A stretch of DNA of 64,000 bases, taken from the NCBI GenBank assembly GCA_963702995.1, contig OY969783.1:3968001-4032000 (forward strand). Direction: 5' to 3'. Of the stretch, positions 9,817-18,597 are shown in pieces. The notes beneath the pieces are model-generated. The model worked only from the letters and a program-made list of their open reading frames with translations. It was not told the DNA's origin and made no database searches. Numbering within the stretch: the stretch's first letter is position 1; each line of letters opens with the position of its first letter. Position numbers and translations under genes: made by a program. The DNA comes from MFD04580-c1 sp963702995. Lineage in GTDB: Bacteria; Planctomycetota; Phycisphaerae; Tepidisphaerales; Tepidisphaeraceae.

Positions 9817-9867
9817 AGGGCGTGGTTCACCAGCCGCATCATGCGGTGGCGTGGTGAACCACGCCCT
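9817..9867. repeat. Palindromic repeat, GGGCGTGGTTCACCA family
   Basis: Sixteen-base perfect arms (9817-9832 and 9852-9867) sit in the 513-bp spacer 9568-10080, which otherwise holds only the divergent promoters of two LEPR-XLL genes. Related copies are at 54462-54536 (both arms) and at 56633-56654 and 57140-57161 (partial). Confidence 0.75.
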
Positions 9868-10080
9868 ACGTCTTCATGCGGGATAGCGTTACAAAAGATA
9901 GGCCCACTGGACCGCACGACCGCTTCACCGCTGTCGAGTCGTCATTTTGCTTGCAAGATATTTCGAACCGCTTTATGTTTATCACCTCACGTTACACCGA
10001 TCGGAAACAGGCGAGGGCTGCCCGGGGCCGGCGCAACGCTGTTGCCCCGTTCCACCGGCGCACCCCAGGAGAGGACGCAC

Positions 10081-11181
10081 ATGGCACGGGCGCACATCGA
10101 ACACCTCGAATCGCGTGCATTGTTGTCGGCGACGATGCAGACCTTCACGATCCAGTCCGCCCTGACCACCGCGACAGGCGGCGGGACCTTCGTCTTGCCG
10201 ACCAAGGTCGATGCCAACATGAACGGGTACGGCCCCTCCCAGACGGTCGCGCTAAAGACGCAGTTCGCGGGGAGCTTCACCAACCACGGCGCGGGCACCA
10301 TCACCGTCGCGACGACGCCCACCTCCATCCAGTTCGTCAAGTCGTCGATCCAGGGCTTGAACAGCGGTGGCCTGGCGACCCCCGGCAACGCCCCGGCCAA
10401 CTTCGCGGGCATGCTCACGGCATCACAGCAAGCCCCGAAGGGGACGCTGGTCTCAACACTCTACGTTGACATGCGCGGGCTCGTGATCGGCCTGACCTCG
10501 GGCACCCTGGCGCTGAAGAACGGAAAGTTCTCCAACGCCGGCGAGACCGTACCCGTCCTGGCGGGCACGCTGGGCCTCTCGGGCAAGAGCGTGTTGAACG
10601 GCAAGACCACCGTCGTTAGCCCGCTTTACGGTCCGATCACCGGGTTTGCCAAGAGCGTCCCCAATCAATCGACGCAGCTCAGCAGCCTCACGGTCGATAA
10701 GAACGGCGTCAAGACGCTGACGATCTACGCAAGCGGCACCTTCGTCGAAGACTTCGGGCCGACGAAGATCACGCTGTTCCTGTCCGGCCAGATCGTGGCG
10801 ACCGCGTCCAGCACGAACATCGTCGTCACGCCGCCGGCCAGCCAGGCGGCCGTCGCCGGCGCCCTCAGGTCATTCTCGCTCGGCAGCTTCACCCAGACCG
10901 GCGCGACCGGGCCGTTCAGTGTTGACGTGAAATGGGGCGACGGCACCGCCGACACCAAGTTCACCCTCAACGCCGCTGGCTCGCTCTCCTCCAAGAGCCA
11001 TACCTTCACGAAGGTCGCAACCGACACGGTGAGCATCACCGTCACGGACGCCAAAGGGCATGTCAGCAACGTTGGTACCTTCAAAGTCACGGTCGGTAAG
11101 GCGGCCGCCAAGTTCTCCAGTTCGCTGATCCCGGCCGGCATCGCCAGCGAGGCCTTCAGGGACGCCCTCGACGGCGCCTGA
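10081..11181 (+). CDS. Secreted PKD-like domain protein with LEPR-XLL-type N-terminus
   Basis: A 366-residue protein starting at ATG 10081 (MARAHIEHLESRALLSATM), with AGGAGAGG about 6 bases upstream. HLESRALLSA near residue 8 matches the LEPR-XLL signature, a variant export/anchor tag of planctomycetes. Residues about 20-240 form a beta-rich region without a family I recognise. From about residue 270 the pattern VKWGDGTADTKFTL, SHTFTKVATDTVSITVTD fits a PKD/Ig-like fold as found in bacterial surface proteins. No catalytic motif is visible. It is transcribed divergently from the beta-helix protein and converges on the methyltransferase cluster. Role probably structural or adhesive (inferred). 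Confidence 0.7.
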   Translation: MARAHIEHLESRALLSATMQTFTIQSALTTATGGGTFVLPTKVDANMNGYGPSQTVALKTQFAGSFTNHGAGTITVATTPTSIQFVKSSIQGLNSGGLATPGNAPANFAGMLTASQQAPKGTLVSTLYVDMRGLVIGLTSGTLALKNGKFSNAGETVPVLAGTLGLSGKSVLNGKTTVVSPLYGPITGFAKSVPNQSTQLSSLTVDKNGVKTLTIYASGTFVEDFGPTKITLFLSGQIVATASSTNIVVTPPASQAAVAGALRSFSLGSFTQTGATGPFSVDVKWGDGTADTKFTLNAAGSLSSKSHTFTKVATDTVSITVTDAKGHVSNVGTFKVTVGKAAAKFSSSLIPAGIASEAFRDALDGA

Positions 11182-11207
11182 TCGCCCCGCGACGGCGTTC
11201 CCTACTG

Positions 11208-12239
11208 CTACCGCCTTCGCAGGTGCGCCCACTGGGCGGCCCCCAGCGCCCTGGGGTCGGCCGTGAGGGCCGTCGCCAGGCTCCGCGCGTAGGCGATGCC
11301 CATCATCGGCAATGACGCTGCCCGGCGCATCGGCCGGCTTTGCAGCCGCGTGCTCCGGTCGGTCAGCGAGTCGGGCCGCGATCGCGCCGCAAAAAAGCGC
11401 GAGGACGCCATCTGGTTCAGCAGCGTCAGGCGGCCGATTGGCTCGTATGCGTGCCGCACCAGTTCCCAGCCGTACCGGCTCGCGATCGTCTCAAAGCAGC
11501 GCGGGTTCCAGCGGCCGACATGGTTCGGCGGCATATCCAGCTCGCCGCCGTGGCTTTCGGCGAAATCGACCCACTTCTCACTGGGGGTCGAGATGAACAG
11601 CTCGGCCCCAGCGCTGGCTAGCTCTGACAGCGACTGCCAGGTGTCGTCCACGTGATCCAGATGCTCCAGCACCTGGAACAGGCAGATCGCGTTGAAGCGC
11701 CCGCCGTATTCGCTGCGATCGATCTGGCGAAAGTCGGCTTGCAGGCAGGTGACGCCGTAATCCCGCACCGCCTGCGCGGCCGCGGGAGAGAACTCCGTGC
11801 AGACGATGTTCCCCTTCTCCGCCAGCGCCGGCGACACCATCCGGATGAACGGGCCGTCACCCGCGCCGATCTCCAGAAGCTTCAGCGGGGCGGCCGATGC
11901 GGGCCGACCTTGCAGCGCCTGCAATGTCTGGTGAAATTCAAAGCGATCGGACGGGTAACTCGGCGTTGACAGCAGCAGCTTGTAGAACCCCTCGCCCCCC
12001 GCCACGAAGGGCCAGCAGAAGCAGAATTCGCACGTCTCGCACCGGTACAGCCGGTTCGTCGGCCCGGACCAGAGCCGCTCGATCTCGCGCACCATCGCTT
12101 CGTGCTTCTCGGGGTCCAAGCCGCGGCGGACGAAATGTTGCGCCGCCTGCCGCGACGTGACGCTGTACAACTGGCTCGCAGTGCCGAACCGGCACACCGG
12201 ACATTGACCCTCGAAAGCGGCCGCCGCCTGTTCGGACAT
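11208..12239 (-). CDS. Class I SAM-dependent methyltransferase with N-terminal Cys motifs
   Basis: A 343-residue protein. Near the N-terminus it has CPVC (13-16) and about 55 residues later CETCEFCFCWPF, a zinc-ribbon-like pair typical of methyltransferases in sugar or surface-glycan clusters. The Rossmann core follows: LLEIGAGDGPF (motif I, about residue 120), an acidic residue in VCTEFS, and LFQVLEHLDHVD (motif IV region). The last 80 residues are Arg-rich and not recognised. It is the downstream-most gene of a minus-strand block with three more methyltransferases, a GT2 and a GT-C protein, so the acceptor is probably a sugar or lipid intermediate. Substrate unknown. Confidence 0.75.
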   Translation of the reverse strand: MSEQAAAAFEGQCPVCRFGTASQLYSVTSRQAAQHFVRRGLDPEKHEAMVREIERLWSGPTNRLYRCETCEFCFCWPFVAGGEGFYKLLLSTPSYPSDRFEFHQTLQALQGRPASAAPLKLLEIGAGDGPFIRMVSPALAEKGNIVCTEFSPAAAQAVRDYGVTCLQADFRQIDRSEYGGRFNAICLFQVLEHLDHVDDTWQSLSELASAGAELFISTPSEKWVDFAESHGGELDMPPNHVGRWNPRCFETIASRYGWELVRHAYEPIGRLTLLNQMASSRFFAARSRPDSLTDRSTRLQSRPMRRAASLPMMGIAYARSLATALTADPRALGAAQWAHLRRR

Positions 12240-12348
12240 CGCCGTTCTCCCATGCCTCTCGACTCACCACCCCGTCGCCGCGCCGCCGTCATATGCGCCA
12301 GGAGGGACAAGATCAACAACCCGCGCAATCGCCGTTCATCTCCGTTGG

Positions 12349-12403
12349 AACGCCGACGTCCCCGTCGGCATTTCGCTCGAGCCGACGAGGACGTGGGCGT
12401 TCC
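12349..12403. repeat. 22-bp-arm inverted repeat, ACGTCC-CGTCGGC family
   Basis: Arms 12349-12370 and 12382-12403 match at 20 of 22 positions around an 11-base loop. The inner core ACGTCCnCGTCGGC is shared with the inverted repeat at 20493-20532. It lies in the 351-bp spacer 12240-12590. Confidence 0.65.
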
Positions 12404-12470
12404 CAGGGAGTGCCAAAAAGGATGGCGCCGCGAGGCGAAACCCTTCAGGACGAGACGCGCCCGGACGGAA

Positions 12471-12568
12471 GCGGGGCCCGCCGTAGGCGGGGGCATCAGC
12501 CGCACACAGAGAAGCTCAGCCGCCGAATACGGCGTCTGCCCGCTTCCTGACGGGCGCGGCTCGTCGAG
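12471..12568. repeat. Dispersed repeat with several hairpins, copy A
   Basis: The order GCGGGnCCCGCCG, GCTCAGCCGCCG, ACGGCG, CCCGCTTCCTGACGGGCGCG, GCTCGTCG is repeated with point differences at 17474-17570. Both copies sit directly downstream of a methyltransferase gene (12591 and 17604, minus strand). Several small stems could act together as a terminator. Confidence 0.65.
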
Positions 12569-12590
12569 CCGCGCGAACGATGCGGCGATG

Positions 12591-13424
12591 TCACCCCGGC
12601 TTGCGAGCCAGCACCAGCGCCGACACGCCGAACGGCAGCCCGATCTTTCGCGCGATCAGCGACTCTACCCCCGACCAGTGCGTCAGCAGGCGATTCAACA
12701 GGCCCGTCCCGCCCGGGGCATCCACGGCGATGTCCGCGCGGCCTTCGCTGTCCCGCCGGGCCAGCTTCACCGCCAGCCAGAGCGGAGGGAGCAGGAAGCA
12801 GTCCGTATAAGTCTGGTGTACCGGCCTGAACCCCACGCGGCCGATTCGATCCGCCAGTTGGGGGAGCCGATACCGCCGACAATGGTGCAGCCGGATGTCG
12901 CGCGTGCTCCAGACAGATTGGAACGCCGGCACCAGCAGCAGCGCCAGCCCGCCCGGCTTGCAGACCCTGTATGCCTCGGCCAGAGCGGCCGCGTCGTCGG
13001 GGATGTGCTCAAGGACGTCCTGCGAGACCACCAGGTCGAACGCCTCGCCCCGGAACGGCAGCGCCGTCGCGTCACCGGCGGCCGCCCCGCGGATGCCGCG
13101 AGCGCCGCAGTGGCCGAGCGCGGGGAGATACAGATCGGCCCCGAAGCATCGCACCGACCCGACTGGCTCCCGATCCCGCAGCGCCGCCAGCAACCCGCCC
13201 GACCCACAGCCAACATCGAGCACGTCGTACGCCCCGCCGCCGATCAGGCGCCCGCGATACCGGCGCCACAGGCGCGAGAAAAGATCATGGCGGGCCACAT
13301 AGCGCCAGTAGGTATCGGGGATCGAGTTCAGCAGCTCATAGATATGCGCATCCATCACCGGCGCGCCAGAGCGCGTCGCGGAAACAGACGAAGACTCGGG
13401 ATGGGTCTGAAGCGAAGCGGTCAC
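12591..13424 (-). CDS. Class I SAM-dependent methyltransferase
   Basis: A 277-residue protein with the class I core from about residue 65: DVLDVGCGSGGLLAAL (motif I), GDATALPFRGEAFDLVVSQD (motifs II-III), VLEHIPDD and LAEAYRVCKPGGLALLLVPA (post motif). LHHCRRYRLPQLADRI resembles the HxRRY segment of methyltransferases acting on polysaccharide or lipid-linked sugar substrates; the methyltransferase at 17604-18440 has the equivalent SRHCRRYTPASLAAAL. The two are therefore likely paralogues or act on related acceptors. No signal peptide. The exact substrate is not readable. Confidence 0.78.
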   Translation of the reverse strand: MTASLQTHPESSSVSATRSGAPVMDAHIYELLNSIPDTYWRYVARHDLFSRLWRRYRGRLIGGGAYDVLDVGCGSGGLLAALRDREPVGSVRCFGADLYLPALGHCGARGIRGAAAGDATALPFRGEAFDLVVSQDVLEHIPDDAAALAEAYRVCKPGGLALLLVPAFQSVWSTRDIRLHHCRRYRLPQLADRIGRVGFRPVHQTYTDCFLLPPLWLAVKLARRDSEGRADIAVDAPGGTGLLNRLLTHWSGVESLIARKIGLPFGVSALVLARKPG

Positions 13425-13513
13425 TTGGCTCGAGTAGGAGTGAGGGACGACGGCCGCAAGATGAACGATGAACCGGATCGCGTCTTGTTTCCTTCATCCT
13501 TCACCTTCATCCT

Positions 13514-14266
13514 TCATCCTTTAGTCCGCCGTCTCAGCACCAGCTTCATCGGCTTGACCGGCGTCAGCCAGGAAGGCCAGACCTTGCCGAACTGAAGGAC
13601 CCAGCCGCCAAGGGGGACGAAGGTAAATTCGGCGACCTCCAGGCCGGCGCCGGCGGCCGCGTCGAGAATGTGGCGCGGCGTGAACTGGAACGTCACCGGA
13701 TGGCCGCCGCGCTTGATCGCCGACGCCAGGCCGAAGACCGCCGACTCGAACGCGTAAAACAGCCGCCCCACCGTGCTCTCGATCATGACCACTTTCCCCT
13801 CCGGCCGCACCACCCGCTGAAGCTCTTGCAGGCACGTCGCCAGATTCTTCCGATTCTCGGCCACGGTGCGGCCGGTCACGTGGTGCAGGACGTTCTGGAG
13901 CAACACGGCATCGAACGATTCGTCGGGGAAAGGCAAGTCCAGCAGCGACCCCTGCCGGAACAACGTGTTCGCCGTCGGCCCGGGGCCGTCCTTGAGAAAA
14001 ACATCGACGGCCGTCGCGCGCTGGATCAGGCGGGTGTCATAGTTAAAGAAACCGCCATTGCCTACATCCAACAGCTCCGACACGCCCCGCAATTCGTGCT
14101 CCACACAGCGGCGGCAGTGCCGGTAATGCTCCAGCCGCGATTGCGCATCGGCATAGGCATCGTTCCCGGCGAACCAGTCCTCGGAGCCGGCGACAGGCGC
14201 CGGGGGCTTTCCGGAGTCACTGGATAGGTGAGAATCACTGATAGAAGTCACGTCTGTCCTGGTCAT
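13514..14266 (-). CDS. Class I SAM-dependent methyltransferase, divergent motif I
   Basis: About 250 residues from ATG 14266; a TTG start at 14308 is also possible. Motif I is degenerate, LLDVGNGGFFNYD instead of the usual GxGxG. The downstream elements are typical: GSLLDLPFPDESFDAVLLQN, VLHHVTGR and LQELQRVVRPEGKVVMIEST. The C-terminal half, with FYAFESAVFGLASAIKRGG and FTPRHILDAA, is hydrophobic and may sit at the membrane. It is the third methyltransferase in the minus-strand block. The changed motif I may alter SAM binding, but the fold assignment is secure. Confidence 0.72.
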   Translation of the reverse strand: MTRTDVTSISDSHLSSDSGKPPAPVAGSEDWFAGNDAYADAQSRLEHYRHCRRCVEHELRGVSELLDVGNGGFFNYDTRLIQRATAVDVFLKDGPGPTANTLFRQGSLLDLPFPDESFDAVLLQNVLHHVTGRTVAENRKNLATCLQELQRVVRPEGKVVMIESTVGRLFYAFESAVFGLASAIKRGGHPVTFQFTPRHILDAAAGAGLEVAEFTFVPLGGWVLQFGKVWPSWLTPVKPMKLVLRRRTKG

Positions 14267-14494
14267 GCGGTTGGGCGTTACTTTGACACACCCTCTACCC
14301 GGTGGCAACCGTCTCTATACAGGGATACGGGCTTTGTAGGGCGCGCATCGCGTGCAGCTGACGGGGTTTTTGGCCTCTCGTGGTGTCACCCGCTCGCATG
14401 CCGAACGGGCGGCGTGGCGGCACGCAATGCGTGCCCGACGAATGTCATGCGTCGCATGCCACGGGGCGACGCTGTAAAGAGAAAACCTCGACCG

Positions 14495-15214
14495 TCATTT
14501 TCGGCTGGCGAACCGGATGCGAAGGAGCTCCTTCGCGTTCTTCAGGGTGCCGCCGACAGGGTCGTAGCGGCTGTCGCCGTCGTCGGCCCAGCGGACGCCA
14601 ACTTCCTTGATCCGGTAGCCGGAGCGGCGGGCCATCAGCAGGATCTCGACGTCGAACATGTACCCGTCGATCTGCTGCCGCGAGAACAGGTCACGGGCGG
14701 CCGCGGCGCGAAAGAACTTGAAGCCGCACTGGGTATCCCGAACGCCGCGCAGGCCGACCAGCGCGCGCATGACGGCCGCGAACGCCTTGGAGCCTACGCG
14801 GCGGTAGAGCGGCTGATGCTTTTCGATCTTTGATTCCCCCACCGCTCGCGAACCAATCGCCAGATCCCACCCGTCCCGCAGCGGCGGCAGGAGCTTGTCG
14901 ATTTCTTCGATCGGGGTTTTGTAGTCGGCGTCGATGAAGCCGATCACTTCGCCGCGAGCACGCAGGACGCCGTTCCTCACGCCGCGCCCCTTGCCGCCGC
15001 GCTCGGGTGAGCCAATCACATGGAAGCGCGCGTCGCCGTCGGCGAAGGCGGAAGCCGCCTCGCGCGTGCCGTCAACCCCGTCGGCCGAAACAATCACCTC
15101 GTACCCGTACCCCTGACGATCCAGGAACGCCTTCATCGAGGCGAGCGTGCCGGCGATCCGCCGCGCTTCGTTGTAAGCGGGGACGACCACGCTGAGATAC
15201 GGTGCCGGCTCCAT
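14495..15214 (-). CDS. Family 2 glycosyltransferase, dolichyl/polyprenyl-phosphate glucosyltransferase-like
   Basis: About 239 residues. It starts with the GT-A fold signature LSVVVPAYNEARRI, followed by VIVSADGVDGT, GGKGRGVRNG and VIGFIDADYKTPIEEI, where DAD is the nucleotide-sugar/metal site. IGSRAVGESKIEKHQPLYRR and RDTQCGFKFF are hallmarks of the ALG5/DPM1-like branch that loads a sugar onto a polyprenyl phosphate at the cytosolic membrane face. The next gene (15280-17323) is a GT-C type membrane protein of the sort that uses such lipid-linked sugars. The two are 66 bp apart on the same strand, so a donor-transferase pair is plausible (inference). Confidence 0.85.
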   Translation of the reverse strand: MEPAPYLSVVVPAYNEARRIAGTLASMKAFLDRQGYGYEVIVSADGVDGTREAASAFADGDARFHVIGSPERGGKGRGVRNGVLRARGEVIGFIDADYKTPIEEIDKLLPPLRDGWDLAIGSRAVGESKIEKHQPLYRRVGSKAFAAVMRALVGLRGVRDTQCGFKFFRAAAARDLFSRQQIDGYMFDVEILLMARRSGYRIKEVGVRWADDGDSRYDPVGGTLKNAKELLRIRFASRK

Positions 15215-15279
15215 CACGAAAGGTATCCTCGTCCGTCGGGGGTTCCTGTCAAAAGGGGAGCGGCCGCGAAAGTGAAGCG

Positions 15280-17323
15280 TCAGGGGATCAGCGACAGCCG
15301 CTGAAAAAGCACCGCCCGGCCCGCATCCGTCTCCGACGACCGCGCGTACTCGAGATCGATCCGATGATCCCCTTCGGTCAGCTGGAGCGGGTATTCAAAA
15401 TCGAGGAAGACGTTCGGCCGCGGGAAGCTTTCGGTGACAATGGTCCGCCCATCCAGCTTGATCGTCATGCGCTGGTCGGGAAGCTGCGAATCGCAACTGA
15501 TGCAGAGGCGCTGCGTGCCGGTGGTCGCCGCGTGGGTGGTCAGCAGCGTGGACCGCCCGACGCCCCATCGCACCACCGGCAGTTGCCACTGCGGATACGG
15601 CCCCTCCACCGGCCCCAGGCCTTCCATCAGCCCCCAGCCCTGGAACGGCGGCGCTTTCTGGTAGACGAAGTACATCTTGTTCGCCAGCCCCGGGCAGGTG
15701 GCCACGAGCTTGTAATCGCCGCGGGCTCGCAGCATCGCCAGGGTCTGCGCCTGGATTTCCGTCGAGGGGTAGATGGGCGCGGCGTCGGGGCTGTCCGGCT
15801 CGGCGGCGATGACGAAGTCGGACAGGTCAAACTGGCCCTGATAATTCGCGGGGTTGCGCTCCATAGGGATCGATTCGAACTCCAGCTTCCTCCGGCCGGC
15901 CTTGGTCGCGACGTACGTCAGCAGCTCCTTGTTCAGCGTGCCGATCGTCGTCAGGAAGACGCGCGACGGGCGCCCGCCGGCGCTGGGCGACGGCGTCGAA
16001 CACGCCGTTCACCAGCGACTCGTGCGTCGCGAACTCCGTCCCCGCCCGCTCGCCCCGGGGGACCGGCCACCGGGCGTTCCAGACGCACAGCGCGACAATC
16101 ATCGCGATCACCCCGCGGCCGGCGGCCGGCGGGACGCACAGCGCCTGGCCCGACGCCACCCACCGAAGCGCGAGCAGCCCGCCGAAGAGCCAGAGGTAGT
16201 CGAACGGCGTCGCCAGCAGGTAATGCTTCACCGTGTTCAGCGTGGGCCCCGCGTACGCCGCGAGCAGGACGAGCGCGAAGGTGGCCCCCCCGATCAGCGC
16301 CGCCGGCCGCTTCCGGCCGAGCGCGAGGAACGCCGCCAGCGCGGCGCACGCGACAAAAACCGCGCAAAACAACCCGAAATAAGCGCCAAGCGTCACCTGC
16401 CCGGCCAGCTCGATCAGGTAATACCGGGCATGTTCCGCCCAGCCGGCATGGTGTGCGTAGAGCCTGCGGTTGTCGCCCAACGCGTTGGTGCGGATGTATT
16501 CGATGATCTCATGGCGGTTGATCACGTAGTGCGGCAGGGCCACCGCGGCGGCCGGGATCAGAATGCCCGCCCAGGCCAGCGCGTGCGGCCGCACGTCGCG
16601 ACGGGCTGGAAGACGCCGCTTCACCACCCATTCCTGAGCCATGTCGCGCGCCAGGACCGCAACAAGGGCGACGCCGGTCAACGCCAGCGTGATCGGAAAG
16701 ACCGACGGCTTGGCCCACAGCGTCAATCCCAGCAAAACGCCGGTCGCCAGGCGATAGCGCCCGGTGGATCGGGCAAGGTCGCCATCGACGATCAGCACCG
16801 CAACGGCCGCCGTCATCGCGCCGACCGCGATATCGGGCCGGAACTCCGTCACCCCCAGCTCGGTCAACGGCATGAGCAGCGCGATCAGCATCGCCGACGC
16901 CCGCACCCAGAGCGGCTGGCCGCGCATCAGATAGCCCGCGAACCCGAGCAGCGCGAGAATGAACAAGCCATTCACCGCGTACGGCCCCCAGTCGTGGTAA
17001 CCGAAGACCAGGAAGCCGACGAGCGCCATCATCGTCGAGAGCGGCGCATGCGGCGGATGGTGGACGTAACCGCTGGCAAGCCCGGGCAGGCCGTCGTCGT
17101 AGAGGTCCTGGAGGTGACGAGCGCCATCCAGCAGGTAGGTGACGTCGTCATACACCGCCGGCTCCGCAAGGCGGCCGACGTTGATCGACCAGCGCAACAA
17201 AAGGACCGTCGCCGTGATGGCGAGGATGGCGGCGATGAGCCAGCCCGCCGCGCGGCCGCCCGGATCTGGCGTCGCGGGCACCATGGACGTCTTGGAGGGA
17301 ATGTTGAAGGTCTTGAGGAGCAT
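15280..17323 (-). CDS. GT-C superfamily (GT39/ArnT-like) membrane glycosyltransferase, frame-broken
   Basis: A protein of about 680 residues. The first two thirds contain about 11 membrane segments. An early periplasmic loop, EPAVYDDVTYLLDG with an acidic pair and then YVHHPPHAPL, is the layout of polyprenyl-phosphate-sugar-dependent transferases. The C-terminal 190 residues are soluble and beta-rich (FDLEYARSSETDAGRAVLFQ-like region), presumably periplasmic. The frame of the membrane part degenerates after FDAVAQ. The true continuation, SRVFLTTIGTLNKELLTYVA then RRKLEFESIPMERNPANY, is in another frame, so one indel near 15965-15990 in a CGCC-rich run is likely. Start uncertain: ATG 17323 chosen over TTG 17353. 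It probably transfers sugars from the product of the adjacent GT2 enzyme. Confidence 0.7.
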
Positions 17324-17473
17324 GCGAAACAGGTCCGCCGGGAACGGCCCCAAAGAGCCGCGACCGTGAGAGGCTGTCGGAAAACTGGTAACATCGACCT
17401 AACGACCGCCGTTTTCGAGCGAAAAACGAGGCATTTTTCGACGATTTTGGGGTTTTTCGACAGTCTGGTTAGG

Positions 17474-17570
17474 GAGCGGGCCCGCCGCGGGCGGGCGTGA
17501 ACCGCTGATCGAAAGGCTCAGTCGCCGCGTACGGCGACGGCCCGCTTCCTCACGGGCGCGGCTCGTCGGG
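17474..17570. repeat. Dispersed repeat with several hairpins, copy B
   Basis: Matches copy A at 12471-12568, including CCCGCTTCCTCACGGGCGCG and GCTCGTCGGG, with self-complementary CGCCGCGTACGGCG and GGGCCCGCCGCGGGCGGGC. It lies immediately beyond the end of a methyltransferase gene. Confidence 0.65.
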
Positions 17571-17603
17571 CACGCGGGGTCGGGCGTTGCCCGGCCCGCC
17601 GCT

Positions 17604-18440
17604 TCATGGGCCCTGCGGCCGCGCGATGACCGCCAAAGACGTTCCGATCGGGAGCCGCCCGCCGAGGCCGATCCACGCCGACTCGATCGACAACAGCCGC
17701 ACCAGCGCGCCGTTCACCCCAGGGACCACGCGAAGCTCCGACGAGGAGAGCGCCTTCGGGTCGGCCGCGCCGCCGCCTGACAGTCGCGCCTTCCACGCCG
17801 CCGCTCGACGACCGGCCCAGACCAGCGGGAACAATGCCGCCATGAACTGGGATCGATACTCTACCCGGAAGCCCGCCGCGGACAGAGCGGCCGCCAGCGA
17901 CGCGGGGGTATATCGCCGGCAATGCCGCGACGCGGTATCGAAGTAGCTCCAGAGGCTCGGGTGCGCCGGGACCGTCAAAAGCAGCGCGCCGCCCGGCGTC
18001 AGCAGCGAGCGCACGTGCTTCAGAATCGCCACGTCGTCTTCGAGGTGCTCCAGGACATCGAACATCCCGATCGCCTCGAACGGCGTCACGAACGGCGACG
18101 CCCGCACATCCCCGCGCACCAGCGGGCACCCCGACCGCCGCGCCGCCCGAACCAGCCCCTCCTGATAGAGGTCCATCCCGTACACGCGGCCCGTCGGGCA
18201 CTCCCGCCGAAGCACCCGAAGCACGCCCCCATTCCCGCACCCGACCTCCAGCACGCGGTACCCATCGGCCAGCCCCGCCGTCGCCCGCCGCACCAGCGCC
18301 CCGATCACCCGCGCCCGCGCCCGGAACCAGAAGTGCCGGTCCTCGACGTCGTCAAGCAGTTGAAAGAACCCGGGGTCGTAACCCCCCCGCGGCTCTGCCG
18401 GGGCCAAAGGGGGCGAGGGGTCGGCACTGAGGTCAGTCAT
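17604..18440 (-). CDS. Class I SAM-dependent methyltransferase
   Basis: A 278-residue protein with a DPGFFQLLDDVEDRHFWFRA opening, typical of UbiE/COQ5-like enzymes in glycan clusters, then VLEVGCGNGGVLRVL (motif I), YGMDLYQEG (motif II) and GMFDVLEHLEDD (motif IV). LTPGGALLLTVPAHPSLWSY and SRHCRRYTPASLAAAL complete the fold. It is closely similar in architecture to the methyltransferase at 12591-13424. It is the first gene of the minus-strand methyltransferase/glycosyltransferase block and is followed by repeat copy B. Substrate unknown. Confidence 0.78.
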   Translation of the reverse strand: MTDLSADPSPPLAPAEPRGGYDPGFFQLLDDVEDRHFWFRARARVIGALVRRATAGLADGYRVLEVGCGNGGVLRVLRRECPTGRVYGMDLYQEGLVRAARRSGCPLVRGDVRASPFVTPFEAIGMFDVLEHLEDDVAILKHVRSLLTPGGALLLTVPAHPSLWSYFDTASRHCRRYTPASLAAALSAAGFRVEYRSQFMAALFPLVWAGRRAAAWKARLSGGGAADPKALSSSELRVVPGVNGALVRLLSIESAWIGLGGRLPIGTSLAVIARPQGP

Positions 18441-18535
18441 CAAGATTCATTCCCGGCGTCGAGGGGCGGGAAGTCTAACGCGGGCGGAGCGGCGCGCAAA
18501 GTTCGATTGGCGGGACGGTCGATTGGCAAGACGGA

Positions 18536-18567
18536 GAAGCCCCGTAGCAGGGTTGCTACGGGGCTTC
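18536..18567 (-). terminator. Hairpin downstream of the MFS gene
   Basis: A perfect 14-bp stem (18536-18549 with 18554-18567) with a GGGT loop, starting 31 bases after the stop of the minus-strand MFS gene. Very stable; no clear U-tract. Confidence 0.7.
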
Positions 18568-18597
18568 AGTGTCGATCGGCAGACGGTCCGCGTTAAC

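Noticed and set aside
12102..13595. 497-residue open frame on the plus strand
   Set aside because: Runs antisense through two methyltransferase genes; a product of high GC.
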